Notes under the pieces: generated by a model | The model's database searches: none | Told to the model about the DNA's origin: nothing | The model's input: only the letters and a program-made list of their open reading frames with translations | Shown here: positions 45,398 through 54,867 of the stretch, one piece after another | How positions within the stretch are numbered: position 1 is the first letter of the stretch | Layout of the letters: the number at the start of each line of letters is the position of its first letter | Position numbers and translations under genes: made by a program | From: Myxococcales bacterium | Lineage (GTDB): Bacteria > Myxococcota_A > Polyangia > Haliangiales > Haliangiaceae | NCBI GenBank assembly: GCA_016794525.1 | Contig: JAEUJY010000096.1 | Span: forward strand, 1 to 57,795 | DNA: 57,795 nt | Direction: 5' to 3'

Positions 45398-45772
45398 CTA
45401 CGCGGTCAGGCCCACGGGCACGCCGATCGCGCCGTCGACGGCCACCGGCAGCGGCAGCGCGGCGTCGACCGCGGCGACCGCGAGCGCGCCGTACAGGTGC
45501 GGGAACTGCGCGCCGTCGGCCGCTGGCGGGACGCCGTCCTCCCAGCGCACCTCGGCGGTGAGCCGCGCGGGCGCGATCACCAGCAGCACCAGATCGCGCT
45601 GCCCGCGGTAGAAGCGGTTGGCGGTGGCCAGCCACTGCTTCTCGCCCGACAGGTGGATGAAGCCGGCGGTGGCGAGGGACGGCGCGACGTACACGCCGGT
45701 CCGTCGCGCGGCGGCCCACGCATCGACCGTGGTGATGTGGAACAGACGCACGAGGTCGAGTGTGCCACTCAC
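45398..45772 (-). CDS. DUF952 family protein
   Basis: This 124-residue soluble protein matches DUF952: LFHITTVDAWAAARRTGVYV, FIHLSGEKQWLATANRFYRG, LVLLVIAPARLTAEVRWED and QFPHLYGALAVAAV. HL and FPHLYG are characteristic. Function of the family is not established (glutathione-S-transferase-like or ADP-ribose-related roles have been suggested for relatives). GTG 45772 overlaps the previous stop (GTGA). Confidence 0.9.
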   Translation of the reverse strand: MSGTLDLVRLFHITTVDAWAAARRTGVYVAPSLATAGFIHLSGEKQWLATANRFYRGQRDLVLLVIAPARLTAEVRWEDGVPPAADGAQFPHLYGALAVAAVDAALPLPVAVDGAIGVPVGLTA

Positions 45773-47028
45773 TCGGCCGGTCGATCGATCGCCACCTCGA
45801 CCTCGACGACGCCGCGGGCCGGCACGTCGACCGGCGCGCACCCCCAGCGCACCACCGGCGGCGCGTCGTCGCTGGCGCCGGCCAGCTTCGCGATCGCGCA
45901 CGCGACCCGCGCCCCGGCCGGCGCGATCCGGTGGAACTGGTAGGTGTTGGCGGCGTCGACCCCGCCGAACAGCGGCATCGATCCGGCGCGATCGCGCAGC
46001 TCGGCCAGCGACGCGGGCACCGGCGGCGCCACCAGCGCCCACTCGACGGTGCGCGGCGGTCCGCCGGCCGCGACCACCGGCACCGCCGCGACCGTGGCGT
46101 TGGCGCTGTCGAGCGCGATCGTCCGCCGCACCACCTCGCCGGCGACCAGCGTGACGTCGACCGGCGCCACCGCGTCGGCGCCGCTGGCGAACTCGAGGCT
46201 GGCGCCGACGGTGAGCCGGGCCGGCCCCGGCGGCAGCGCCGCAAAGCGGAACACGCCGTCGGGTGCGCTGACCGTGCCGCCGGCGACGCCGTCGCCCAGC
46301 GCCAGCGTGAGCGTCGCGTCGAGCGGCGCCCCGTCCTCGCGCACCGTCACCTCGAGCTCGGCCGCCGCCGGCGCCAGCGCGATCGCCAGCTCGCCGTCGC
46401 CCACCGGCGTCAGCGCCGACCAGCTGTGCGGCCCGAGCGCCAGCGCCCACCGCGCGGCCGGCGGCGCCGCCAGCGTGAACCGGCCGTCGCCGTCGGTGAC
46501 CGCCGCCGCCGCGCCGCTCAGGTGCCCCGCGAAGATCATCAGGCGCTGGCCCACGATCACCGTGACGCCCGGGGCTGGGGCGCCGCCCTCGAGCACGCGC
46601 CCGCGCACCGGCCGCGTCGCCGGCGGATCACCTGGCGGCGCCATCGCGTACATCGAGACCGGCGCGCCGCTCAGGTTGACCGCGACGCTCGCGGGCGACA
46701 GCGCCTTCATCGGGTACACGGCCGGCAGCGTGGCCCACGCCCGGCCGTGATCGATCGCGCTGCGCGGGCGCGCCTCGGCGGGCAGCGCACCGCCGCCGAT
46801 CGGCGTCGGCGCCGCGGTCGGCGACGTTGGGGACGGCGCGTCCAGGCCGCCCGGCCGCGCGGCGGGCGGCGGCGACGCCGGCACCGCCCGCGGCGTCCTT
46901 TCGGCGCGATGCGACGCTGGCGCGGGCGGCTCACCCACGCCACGCAGCAACAGCCACGCGGCCAGCGCCAGCGCCGCGGCCGCGATCATCACGAGCATCA
47001 GGGTACGCATGCGACCCGGGCAGTTCAT
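45769..47028 (-). CDS. Anchored protein with carboxypeptidase-regulatory-like domains
   Basis: This 419-residue protein has one N-terminal membrane helix (LMLVMIAAAALALAAWLLL) and a Pro/Ala-rich spacer (~40-90). Beta-sandwich repeats follow, for example VRGRVLEGGAPAPGVTVIVG with AVTDGDGRFTLAAPP, LEVTVREDGAPLDATLTLAL and FRFAALPPGPARLTVGA. It is probably periplasmic, anchored to the inner membrane. ATG 47028 is preferred; 47010 is also possible. It ends in a GTGA overlap with the DUF952 gene. Confidence 0.7.
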   Translation of the reverse strand: MNCPGRMRTLMLVMIAAAALALAAWLLLRGVGEPPAPASHRAERTPRAVPASPPPAARPGGLDAPSPTSPTAAPTPIGGGALPAEARPRSAIDHGRAWATLPAVYPMKALSPASVAVNLSGAPVSMYAMAPPGDPPATRPVRGRVLEGGAPAPGVTVIVGQRLMIFAGHLSGAAAAVTDGDGRFTLAAPPAARWALALGPHSWSALTPVGDGELAIALAPAAAELEVTVREDGAPLDATLTLALGDGVAGGTVSAPDGVFRFAALPPGPARLTVGASLEFASGADAVAPVDVTLVAGEVVRRTIALDSANATVAAVPVVAAGGPPRTVEWALVAPPVPASLAELRDRAGSMPLFGGVDAANTYQFHRIAPAGARVACAIAKLAGASDDAPPVVRWGCAPVDVPARGVVEVEVAIDRPAE

Positions 47029-47125
47029 CACGATCCGTGCCACGGCGTCGGGGCCACGGCGTCGGGGCCGCGGCGCCTGGAGACAGCGCGCCGGCGCGCC
47101 AGCGCGACAACGCCCCCGCCGCGCC

Positions 47126-47142
47126 GCTGCCAGACTGGCAGC
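47126..47142. promoter_or_regulatory. 17-bp palindrome between the pseudokinase and 47028 genes
   Basis: GCTGCCAG-A-CTGGCAGC has 8-bp arms around one base, directly after the pseudokinase stop (minus strand) and ~100 bases upstream of the 47028 gene on the same strand. It may be a terminator for the ligD operon or an operator for the next gene. A 2.5-copy repeat of GCCACGGCGTCGGG lies at ~47039-47075. Confidence 0.4.
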
Positions 47143-47143
47143 G

Positions 47144-47953
47144 CTACGGCGACGACGGCAGCGCCGCCCGTAGCGCCGCCGCGGTCGGGAAGCGTGCCGC
47201 CGGATCGCGCGCCACCGCCTGCGCGAACCACGCCGCCAGGCGCGCGTCGGCCGCCAGCGCGGGCGGCAGCGTCAACGGCGGCCCGCGCACCGCCTGCACG
47301 ATCGTCGTCATCAGCGCGTCAGCGGCGAACGCGTCGACGCCGGTCAAGAGCGTGTACGCCACCAGCCCGAGCCCGTAGACATCCGCGCGATGGTCGATCG
47401 CCAACCCGCGCAGGCGCTCGGGCGCCTGGTAGCTCGGCCGGCCGCTCACGAACGCCCCGCGCCCGCGGCACACGTGGCGCGGCTGGTGGGGCGCGCTGCG
47501 CGCCGGCGCCCCGTCGAGGCTGATCAAGCACGCGCGCCCGCCGTCGACGAGCACGTGATCGGGCTCGACCGCGCCGTGGACCACGCCGTGCGCGTGCAGG
47601 TGCACCAGCGCGTCGGCGAGCTGGGCCACGATCGGCAGCGCCGCCGCGGGCGCCAGCGGCCCGCGCGCCACCACCGCATCGACCGGCGCGCCGGGCACCA
47701 GCGCCATCGTCACGTAGGCGGCGCCGCCCACGCGACCGGCGCCGTGCAGCGTCACCAAGCCGGCGTGCGCGGCGACGCGCGGCAGCCGCGGCGGCGGATC
47801 GCCGTCGTCGTGCAGCACCTTGAGCGCGATCACCGCGCCGTCGACGACGCGGGTGGCCCGGTAGACCGCGCTGGCGTCGCCGGTCGCCAGCAGCGACAGC
47901 CCGCTCCACCCGCCCGGCAGGCGCGCGCTGGTGAGGCTGGCCAGGTCGGTCAC
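47144..47953 (-). CDS. Pseudokinase coupled to ligD
   Basis: This 269-residue protein has a kinase fold: VIALKVLHD keeps the ATP-site Lys45, and YQAPERLRGLAIDHRADVYG and LGLVAYTLLTG are typical late motifs. The catalytic loop reads VVHGAVEPDHVLV, so the Asp of HRD is Ala, and the DFG position reads ISLDG, lacking the metal-binding Asp in register. It should be catalytically dead. GTG 47953 overlaps the DNA ligase D stop (GTGA). A scaffold or allosteric role in end joining is an inference. Confidence 0.85.
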   Translation of the reverse strand: MTDLASLTSARLPGGWSGLSLLATGDASAVYRATRVVDGAVIALKVLHDDGDPPPRLPRVAAHAGLVTLHGAGRVGGAAYVTMALVPGAPVDAVVARGPLAPAAALPIVAQLADALVHLHAHGVVHGAVEPDHVLVDGGRACLISLDGAPARSAPHQPRHVCRGRGAFVSGRPSYQAPERLRGLAIDHRADVYGLGLVAYTLLTGVDAFAADALMTTIVQAVRGPPLTLPPALAADARLAAWFAQAVARDPAARFPTAAALRAALPSSP

Positions 47954-50550
47954 GGCGCCCCCGGCGTGCTGGCCGCCACGATCGCCTGCAGCTTGCCCAG
48001 CGCGGTCAGCAGATCGGGCCGCTCGGTCAGGATCGCCCGCACCGGATCGTCGCCCATCGCGTCGATGCGGGCCCGCGCCGTGCGGATCGTGAACGCGCGC
48101 GGATCGAGGTCGGGGGTCACCTCGTGCCAGCGCAGCGGCATCGACACCGGCGCCTGCGGCACCGGCCGCACCGAGTACGGCGCGACCAGCAGCTGGCCGT
48201 GCGCGTTCTGGCCCCAGTCCAGGTACACCCGCCCCTGCCGCTTGGCCGGGTTCTTGTGCGTGGTGGCCATCGTCGGGTGGCGCCCCTCGATCACCATGCC
48301 GATCAGGTACGCCAGGTTGCGCGCCTGCTCGAAGGTCAGCTGGCCGCCCAGCGGGATCAGGATGTGCAACCCGGTCTGGCCGCTGGTCTTCACGTAGTGC
48401 GGCAGGCCGATCGACTCGCACAGCTCGTGGATCGCCAGCGCCAGCGGCACGACGTACTCGCGCGGCGCGCCCTTGGGATCGAGGTCGACGATCGTCCAGT
48501 CGGGGCGGCCGAGGTCGACGGTGCGGCTGGCCCACACGTGGATCGGGATCGACGCCAGGTTGGCCAGGTACGCGAGGCCGTCGGCGTCGTCGACCAGCAC
48601 GTAGTGGATCTCGCGCTGGCTGTGCTCGCTCCACAGGGTCACGGTGCGCAGCCAGGCCGGCGCCCAGTCTGGCAGGTCCTTCTGGTAGAACCACTTGCCG
48701 TCGATGCCGTCGGGGTAGCGGGTGATCACGACCGGGCGATCGACCAGGTACGGCAGCAGCACCGGCGCGACGTCGCGGTAGTAGGCGATCAGGTCGCCCT
48801 TGGTGATGCCGCTCTCGGGCCAGAACACCTTCTTCAGGTTGGTCAGGGTGAGCGCGCGCCGGGGCGCGTCGTCGGTGACCTCGCCCAGCGTCGCCGGCGC
48901 GTTGGCCGCGCGCTCGGCCAGCTCGCCGGTGTGGCGGGCCGGCATGCCGACCTCGTCGATCGGCTTGTCGTCGCGGAACCGCACGAACACCGGGAAGCGC
49001 AGCGTCGAGTCTTCGGGCCACTCGCGGTAGCGGACCTGCACCACCCGCGCCGGCTCGATCCAGATCGCGTCGGCGGTGTCCTCGGGGCGCGGGAACGGGA
49101 TCGTCCACCGCGGCGCGGCGTCGAGCTCCTTGCGCAGCGCCACCAGCTCGGCGTCGGTGAACCCCGAGCCGACCTTGCCGGCGTAGCGCCACGCGCCGCC
49201 GTCGCGCACGCACAGGTGCAGCGCGCCCAGCCCGGCCCGCGAGCCCTTGGGCGGCGTGTAGCCGCACACGACGAAGTCGGCCTCGGGATCGACCTTGAGC
49301 TTGACCCAGTCCTTGCTGCGCGCGCCGGCGCGGTAGCGCGAGCCCAGCTTCTTGCCGACGACGCCCTCGAGGCCGCGCGCCGCCGCCGCGGCCAGGAACG
49401 CCGCGCCGACCTCGGGCACGTGCTCGGCGAAGCGGATCGGCCCGGCCGGCGGCACGATCGCCGCGAGCAGCTGCTTGCGCGCCTCGACCGGCAGGCCGCG
49501 CAGGTCGACGCCGTCGGCGCCCAGCAGGTCGAACACGAACCACACCACCGGCGCCGCCACCGCGGCCCGCGCGATGTCGGTCTTCTTCACCACCTGCGCC
49601 CGCTCGGCGAGCGCCTTGAAGTTTGGCTTGCCGTCGCCGTCGAGCACGACCACCTCGCCGTCGATCACCAGGCCCGGCACCGGCAGCGCCTTGAGCGACG
49701 CCACCAGCTCGGGGTAGCGCACGGTGGCGTCGGCGTTCGAGCGGTAGCGCAGCATCGCCGCGCCGGCGCCGCCCCAGCCGATCAGCCGGTAGCCGTCGTA
49801 CTTCAGCTCGAAGATCCACTCCTTGCTGGTGAACGGCGCGGGCGCGGTCTCGCACAGCATCGGCGCGAAGCCGACCGGGTTGATGGCCTTCTTCGGCGCG
49901 CCCAGCGCCGCCAGCGCCGCCCGCCACGCCGCGATCCGCGGCGCGCCCGCGGCCAGCTCCTCGGCGGTGAGCCCCGACAGCACGCTGTTGGACGGCAGCG
50001 GCCCGGCGGCGGCCGCCGCCTCGGTCCACGCGTCGCGCTTCTTGATCAGCAGCCAGTCGTCGCCGCCGCGCGCGCTGGGCGAGCCCTTGGGCCCGCGGCC
50101 GCCGGTCTTCACCAGCGTGAACGCGCCGCGCAGCTTGTAGCCCTGCAGGCTGAACTTGATCTCGCCGCCGCGCAGGCCCTCGCGCGGATCGATCTCGGGG
50201 ACGAACCGGCCGCGATCCCACACCACCATCGGCCCGGCGCCGTAGTTGCCCTCGGGGATGACCGCCTCGAAGTCGCAGTACTCGAGCGGGTGGGCCTCGA
50301 CCTTGACCGCCAGCCGCTTGACGTCGGGATCCATCGTCGGCCCGTGCGGCACCGCCCACGACACCAGCACGCCGTCGATCTCGAGCCGCAGATCCCAGTG
50401 GGTGCGGGTGGCGTGGTGCTCGTGGACGACGAACACGCCCGCCGACGCCCGGGTGCCGAGCGGGCGCGCGCCGATCGGCTCGGGCGTGGCCCCGGCGGTG
50501 CGCTTGTCGCGGTACTTCGCGAGCGGATCGTCGTCGTCGGGGCTACTCAT
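47950..50550 (-). CDS. ligD: ATP-dependent DNA ligase D (phosphoesterase-ligase-polymerase)
   Basis: This 866-residue protein joins three enzymes for non-homologous end joining. Residues ~35-170 are the 3'-phosphoesterase (FVVHEHHATRTHWDLRLEID, VIPEGNYGAGPMVVWD). Residues ~220-540 are the ligase (ELKYDGYRLIG with nucleophile Lys250; DGEVVVLDGDG; VVGKKLGSRYRAG). Residues ~560-866 are the primase-polymerase (WPESGITKGDLIAYY, WTIVDLDPKG, TSGQTGLHILIPLG). The order is that of Pseudomonas/Myxococcus type. It works with Ku, encoded divergently 35 bp away. The GTGA link to a pseudokinase is unusual. Confidence 0.96.
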   Translation of the reverse strand: MSSPDDDDPLAKYRDKRTAGATPEPIGARPLGTRASAGVFVVHEHHATRTHWDLRLEIDGVLVSWAVPHGPTMDPDVKRLAVKVEAHPLEYCDFEAVIPEGNYGAGPMVVWDRGRFVPEIDPREGLRGGEIKFSLQGYKLRGAFTLVKTGGRGPKGSPSARGGDDWLLIKKRDAWTEAAAAAGPLPSNSVLSGLTAEELAAGAPRIAAWRAALAALGAPKKAINPVGFAPMLCETAPAPFTSKEWIFELKYDGYRLIGWGGAGAAMLRYRSNADATVRYPELVASLKALPVPGLVIDGEVVVLDGDGKPNFKALAERAQVVKKTDIARAAVAAPVVWFVFDLLGADGVDLRGLPVEARKQLLAAIVPPAGPIRFAEHVPEVGAAFLAAAAARGLEGVVGKKLGSRYRAGARSKDWVKLKVDPEADFVVCGYTPPKGSRAGLGALHLCVRDGGAWRYAGKVGSGFTDAELVALRKELDAAPRWTIPFPRPEDTADAIWIEPARVVQVRYREWPEDSTLRFPVFVRFRDDKPIDEVGMPARHTGELAERAANAPATLGEVTDDAPRRALTLTNLKKVFWPESGITKGDLIAYYRDVAPVLLPYLVDRPVVITRYPDGIDGKWFYQKDLPDWAPAWLRTVTLWSEHSQREIHYVLVDDADGLAYLANLASIPIHVWASRTVDLGRPDWTIVDLDPKGAPREYVVPLALAIHELCESIGLPHYVKTSGQTGLHILIPLGGQLTFEQARNLAYLIGMVIEGRHPTMATTHKNPAKRQGRVYLDWGQNAHGQLLVAPYSVRPVPQAPVSMPLRWHEVTPDLDPRAFTIRTARARIDAMGDDPVRAILTERPDLLTALGKLQAIVAASTPGAP

Positions 50551-50573
50551 GTGACCGAACCGGGTCGGACCGG

Positions 50574-50579
50574 TATCAT
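50574..50579 (+). promoter_or_regulatory. -10 element TATCAT of ku
   Basis: TATCAT, six bases (AGCGGC), ATG 50586. A GTGACC (50551-50556) is 17 bases upstream. The whole promoter lies in the 35-bp gap between the divergent ligD and ku start codons, so the ligD promoter must overlap it or lie in it on the other strand. Confidence 0.55.
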
Positions 50580-50585
50580 AGCGGC

Positions 50586-51446
50586 ATGCCCGCCCGCGCC
50601 ATCGGCACCGCCACCATCTCGTTCGGCCTGGTCTCGATCCCGATCAAGCTCTACACCACGAGCGAGAGCGGCTCGGACGTGTCGTTCAACATGCTGCACG
50701 GCGCCTGCGGCTCGCGGCTCAAGCAGCAGTACATCTGCACCAAGGACGGCGAGGTCGTCGAGCGCGACCAGATGGTCAAGGGCTACGAGTTCACCAAGGG
50801 CCAGTACGTCGTGCTCACCGGCGACGAGCTCAAGGCGCTCGACGCGGTCGCGACCAACGCGATCGACCTGACCGAGTTCGTGCCGGCGACGACCGTCGAC
50901 CCGCTCCTGTTCGAGAAGTCGTACTACCTCGGCCCCGACAAGGGCGGCGAGCGCGCCTACCGGCTGATCAACGAGGCGATGGTCGAGAGCGGCCTGATCG
51001 GCATCGCCACCTACTCGGCGCGCGGCAAGCAGTACGTCGTCGCGGTGCGGCCGTTCCAGAACGGCCTGATCATGCACCAGCTGCGCTACGCCGACGAGGT
51101 CAAGGAGTGGGCCGAGGTGCCGATGCCCGACCTGCCCGAGGTCAAGGCCACCGAGCTGGCGCTGGCCCGCCAGATCATCTCGCAGATCACCGTCGCGACC
51201 TTCGACAACAAGAAGTACAAGGACGACGTCAAGGCGCGGATGCTCGAGCTGATCCAGGGCAAGATCGACGGCCAGGAGATCACCGCCGCCCCCGAGGCGC
51301 CGCAGGGCAAGATCATCGACCTGATGGAGGCGCTCAAGGCGTCGCTGGGCATGGCCGCGCCCGCCGCGCAGCCGGCCAAGGCCGCCGAGGCCGCGCCGGT
51401 CGAGGCGGTCGACGCCAAGAAGAAGTCGCGCAAGAAGTCGGCGTGA
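50586..51446 (+). CDS. ku: Ku protein, NHEJ end-binding
   Basis: This 286-residue homodimeric Ku would ring DNA ends and recruit LigD. It begins ARAIGTATISFGLVSIPIKL and has YICTKDGEVVERDQMVKGYE, VVLTGDELKAL, FEKSYYLGPDKGGERAYRLI and VVAVRPFQNGLIMHQLRYAD. The C-terminal ~45 residues form a Lys/Ala-rich tail (KKKSRKKSA) like those that contact DNA in longer Kus. It is divergent from ligD. Confidence 0.96.
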   Translation: MPARAIGTATISFGLVSIPIKLYTTSESGSDVSFNMLHGACGSRLKQQYICTKDGEVVERDQMVKGYEFTKGQYVVLTGDELKALDAVATNAIDLTEFVPATTVDPLLFEKSYYLGPDKGGERAYRLINEAMVESGLIGIATYSARGKQYVVAVRPFQNGLIMHQLRYADEVKEWAEVPMPDLPEVKATELALARQIISQITVATFDNKKYKDDVKARMLELIQGKIDGQEITAAPEAPQGKIIDLMEALKASLGMAAPAAQPAKAAEAAPVEAVDAKKKSRKKSA

Positions 51447-51488
51447 CGCGGTAACACCGCTGTGATGTCGCGGCACGGCGCTCGCAGG

Positions 51489-51494
51489 TACGCT
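51489..51494 (+). promoter_or_regulatory. -10 element TACGCT of the TonB-dependent receptor gene
   Basis: TACGCT then GCGGTC then GTG 51501. This fixes the start at 51501 rather than the ATG at 51465 or GTG at 51462. Confidence 0.5.
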
Positions 51495-51500
51495 GCGGTC

Positions 51501-53420
51501 GTGCCCCGCTCGTGGTCCTCGCTGCTCGCGATCGCCGCCCTCGGGGGATCGGTGGGGCCCAGGGCCGCCAGGGCCGACGAGCCGGCCCCCACCCCGGCGA
51601 CGCCCGCCCCGGCGCCGACGCCGCCTGCCCCGGCGCCCGCCAGCCCCGAGACCATCGACCTCGCCACCGCGCTGGCCCAGGCCGAGGTGATCGAGATCTG
51701 GGACGAGCGCCCCGACAAGCCGTTCGATCGCGACACCCAGCCGCGCCAGGACGCGCGCGAGCTGGCGCGCCGCGGCGCCACCGACGTCGCGGCGGCGATC
51801 GCCTACCTGCCCGACGTCGTCATCCGCGAGGCCGGGCGCGGCGGCCGCCAGATCGACATCCGCGGCGCGCGGCGCAGCGCGGTGAAGATCCTGATCGACG
51901 GCGTCGCGATCGACGATCCGTACTTCGGCAACTTCGATCTCTCGAGCCTGCCGACCACCGACCTGGCGCAGGTGCGGGTGTCGACCGCGCCGGCGTCGCC
52001 GATCGACGGCCCCGGCGGCCCGGGCGGCGTCGTCGAGCTGCACACCTCCGACGCGATCGGCCCGGCGGCAATCCTGGCCCGCGCCACCGCGACCACCGCG
52101 CGCGCCGGCGTCGCCGCGGTGACCGGCCGCCACGCGCTCGGCGCCCACACCGCGCTGCGGATCTCGGCGACCGGCGAGCTGGGCGCGCGCGCGTTCGACA
52201 TCCCCGGCGAGGTCGACGTCGACGAGGATCGCCGCGCCGCCGGCGTCGCGCTGCGCCTCGAGGATCGCCGCGGCAAGGACCGGCTGGTGATCGACGGCTT
52301 CGGGCTGGTGCGCGGCTACGTCGTGCCGCCGATCGAGGACGACACCGCCGAGATCACGCAGATCGATCGCGAGCTGCTCGGCCGGGCCAGCGCGCAGTAC
52401 GAGCGCACGATCGGCCGGTGGCAGCTGCTCGCCGACGCCTACGGCCACGGCACGACCCGCCTGACCCACTTCTTCCTCGACCCGACGCTGACCACGCCCG
52501 AGGCCAAGGAGGACGTGCGCGCCAACCGCGCCGGCGCCGGCCTCCTGGTCACCCGCGGCCTGGGCCCGCGCACCCGCGCGGTGGCGTCGGCCCACCTCGA
52601 CAGCGAGGCGGCGCGCGTCGACGACGGCCTGACCTTGTCGCGGGGCCGCTCGACGGTGGCCGAGGTCGCGGCCGGCGGTCAGTACGAGGACGCGCGGCTG
52701 CGGCTCGACGCCGCGCTCGGGCTGGCGGTGCCGCTGGGGCTGGGCGCGCCGGTGCGCCCCGAGGGCAAGCTGGTCGCGGCCTACGCGCCGATCGCCGACG
52801 TCGCGTTCACCGCGACGGCCGCGCGCAAGGGCCGCCTGCCCACGCTCCGCGAGCGCTACCGCCGCGACACCGGCACCACCGGCCTCGACGGCGAGGTCAA
52901 CGACTTCGCCGAGGTCCGGGTCGCGATCGGCGGCGCCCGCCACCGGCTCGAGTCGGCGGCGTGGGCGCGGTGGAGCGACGGCCTCATCAAGACCGATCCC
53001 GCGACCCGCCGCTTCACCAACAGCGGCGAGCTCGACCTGCAGGGCATCGACGTCAGCGCGGTCATCGGCCGGGATCAGGTGGTCGAGGGCGGCGCCGCGT
53101 ACAGCTTCATCGAGGCCAGCGCGCCCGGGCCGGGCGAGCCCCTCGACTTCCTGGCCCGCCACCGCGCCCAGCTGCACCTCGCCGCGCGGCCGATCGAGGG
53201 GCTGTGGACCGAGGTGCGACTGCGGGTGATGGGTCGGCGCCTCGATCGCCAGCAATGGCTGCCCGAGTACCAGGCCCTCGATCTGGCCGCCAGCTACGAG
53301 GCCGGGTCATGGGTGATCTCGGGTCAGCTCACCGATCTGCTCGATCGCCGCTACCTGGCCCGCGCCGGCGTGCCGTCGGCGGGCCGCGCCCTGGCCGTGA
53401 CCGTCACCCGGCAATGGTGA
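51501..53420 (+). CDS. TonB-dependent outer-membrane receptor
   Basis: This 639-residue protein has a signal peptide (SLLAIAALGGSVGPRAARAD) and a Pro/Thr linker. The plug domain shows GATDVAAAIAYLPDVVIREA, IDIRGARRSAVKILIDGVAI and VSTAPASPIDGPGGPGGVVE. A beta-barrel follows to the C-terminus, ending in VTRQW with the terminal aromatic. It is smaller than typical siderophore receptors (700-800). No TonB box is obvious. The substrate is unknown; vitamin-B12-type receptors are this size. Its position beside ku is probably incidental. Confidence 0.88.
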   Translation: MPRSWSSLLAIAALGGSVGPRAARADEPAPTPATPAPAPTPPAPAPASPETIDLATALAQAEVIEIWDERPDKPFDRDTQPRQDARELARRGATDVAAAIAYLPDVVIREAGRGGRQIDIRGARRSAVKILIDGVAIDDPYFGNFDLSSLPTTDLAQVRVSTAPASPIDGPGGPGGVVELHTSDAIGPAAILARATATTARAGVAAVTGRHALGAHTALRISATGELGARAFDIPGEVDVDEDRRAAGVALRLEDRRGKDRLVIDGFGLVRGYVVPPIEDDTAEITQIDRELLGRASAQYERTIGRWQLLADAYGHGTTRLTHFFLDPTLTTPEAKEDVRANRAGAGLLVTRGLGPRTRAVASAHLDSEAARVDDGLTLSRGRSTVAEVAAGGQYEDARLRLDAALGLAVPLGLGAPVRPEGKLVAAYAPIADVAFTATAARKGRLPTLRERYRRDTGTTGLDGEVNDFAEVRVAIGGARHRLESAAWARWSDGLIKTDPATRRFTNSGELDLQGIDVSAVIGRDQVVEGGAAYSFIEASAPGPGEPLDFLARHRAQLHLAARPIEGLWTEVRLRVMGRRLDRQQWLPEYQALDLAASYEAGSWVISGQLTDLLDRRYLARAGVPSAGRALAVTVTRQW

Positions 53421-53465
53421 CGATCCTGGGGAATGGCAGGGGGTGTCGTCGCGGTTGAGTTTGGC

Positions 53466-53471
53466 TAAGAT
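53466..53471 (+). promoter_or_regulatory. -10 element TAAGAT of the sigma-54 activator gene
   Basis: TAAGAT is seven bases from ATG 53479. It supports that ATG over upstream in-frame starts at about 53443. Confidence 0.4.
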
Positions 53472-53478
53472 GCGCTCG

Positions 53479-54867
53479 ATGGTGGACACGCTGGGTGCGA
53501 CGCTCTCTCTGGCCGAAGACGCGGGCCCGCGCCCCGACGCGACGCGCCTGCGGCCCGCGCTGGTGCTCGCGCTCGAGTGCCAACGGCCGCGCGCGCTGTC
53601 CGCGCGCTACGACCTCGGCGACGTCGCCGCCGTGGTGCTGGGCCGCGGCAGCGAGCGCAAGGCCGATCGCAACGGCGCCGAGCTGTTCGTCCGGGTCCCG
53701 GACCGGTGGATGTCGTCGAAGCACGCCCGCCTCGAGCCGTCGTTCGGCCGCTGGGTGCTGACCGACACCGACTCCAAGAACGGCACCTTCGTCAACGGCC
53801 AGCCGACCAAGCGGGCGGTGCTGGCCGACGGCGATCTGATCGAGTTCGGCCACACGCTGTTCGTGTTCTGCGAGCGCCTGCCGCTGGCCGATCAGGACCC
53901 GCCGATCATCGATCTCGAGCGCAGCCGCGAGCCGATCGCCGGCCTGGCCACGCTGATCCCCGAGTACGGCCGCGACCTGGCCCGGATGCGCCAGGTGGCC
54001 GGCTCGGCGGTGTCGATCCTGGTCGAGGGCGACAGCGGCACCGGCAAGGAGGTGCTGGCCCGCGCCGCCCACGCGCTGTCGGGGCGCAGCGGCGAGTTCG
54101 TCGCGGTCAACTGCGGCGCGCTGCCCGACAACCTCATCGAGAGCGAGCTGTTCGGCCACAAGAAGGGCGCGTTCTCCGGCGCCCACGCCGACCACACCGG
54201 CCTGGTGCGCGCCGCCGACAAGGGCACGCTGTTCCTCGACGAGATCGGCGACCTGCCCGCGGCGTCGCAGGCGACGCTCCTGCGCGTGCTGCAGGAGCGC
54301 GAGGTCACGCCGGTCGGCGGCACCCGCCCGGTCGCGGTCGACGTGCGGATCATCGCCGCCACCCACCGCGATCTCGACGAGATGATCGCCGAGGGCTTGT
54401 TCCGCCACGACCTGTTCGCGCGCCTGGCCGGCTTCCGCATCGCGGTGCCGGCGCTGGCCGAGCGCCGCCCCGACCTCGGCATCCTGATCGGCTCGCTGTA
54501 CGAGCGGCACTTCCCGGCCGACGCGGTCGGGCTCGACCTCGACGCCGCGCGGCTCCTGTTCCGCTACCCGTGGCCGCTCAACATCCGCGAGCTCGAGCAG
54601 GCGCTGACCACCGCGTCGGTGCTCGCCGGCGCCACGCCGGTGCTGGCCAGCCACCTGCCCGACGCCGTGCGCTCGGGCCGCCCGCCGGGCGCCGCCCGCA
54701 CCGCGCCGCTGACGCCCGCCGACGAGGCGCTGCGCGACAGCCTGTGCGCGGCGATGCGCGACCACCGCGGCAACATCAGCGCGGTCGCCCGGGCGTTGAA
54801 CAAGGATCGCAAGCAGATCCAGCGCTGGGTGAAGCGGTTCGCGGTCGATCCCGAGAAGTTCAAGTAG
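53479..54867 (+). CDS. FHA-domain sigma-54-dependent transcription activator
   Basis: This 462-residue regulator has an FHA domain in ~35-135 ([38 protein letters not shown]) that binds phosphothreonine. The AAA+ domain (~160-385) has Walker [27 protein letters not shown] (loop with Ser for the usual Thr of GAFTGA) and [17 protein letters not shown] (Walker B). A Fis-type helix-turn-helix lies at the end ([20 protein letters not shown]). FHA-type activators link Ser/Thr kinases to sigma-54 genes. Two kinases and one candidate sigma-54 promoter are in this window. Confidence 0.93.
   Translation: MVDTLGATLSLAEDAGPRPDATRLRPALVLALECQRPRALSARYDLGDVAAVVLGRGSERKADRNGAELFVRVPDRWMSSKHARLEPSFGRWVLTDTDSKNGTFVNGQPTKRAVLADGDLIEFGHTLFVFCERLPLADQDPPIIDLERSREPIAGLATLIPEYGRDLARMRQVAGSAVSILVEGDSGTGKEVLARAAHALSGRSGEFVAVNCGALPDNLIESELFGHKKGAFSGAHADHTGLVRAADKGTLFLDEIGDLPAASQATLLRVLQEREVTPVGGTRPVAVDVRIIAATHRDLDEMIAEGLFRHDLFARLAGFRIAVPALAERRPDLGILIGSLYERHFPADAVGLDLDAARLLFRYPWPLNIRELEQALTTASVLAGATPVLASHLPDAVRSGRPPGAARTAPLTPADEALRDSLCAAMRDHRGNISAVARALNKDRKQIQRWVKRFAVDPEKFK

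Noticed and set aside
44957-45943. One long protein from the lipoprotein signal through rubredoxin and beyond
   Set aside because: After the linker the frame is Arg/Gly/Asp-rich shadow sequence antisense or out of frame to rubredoxin and DUF952. Only the first ~55 codons look selected.
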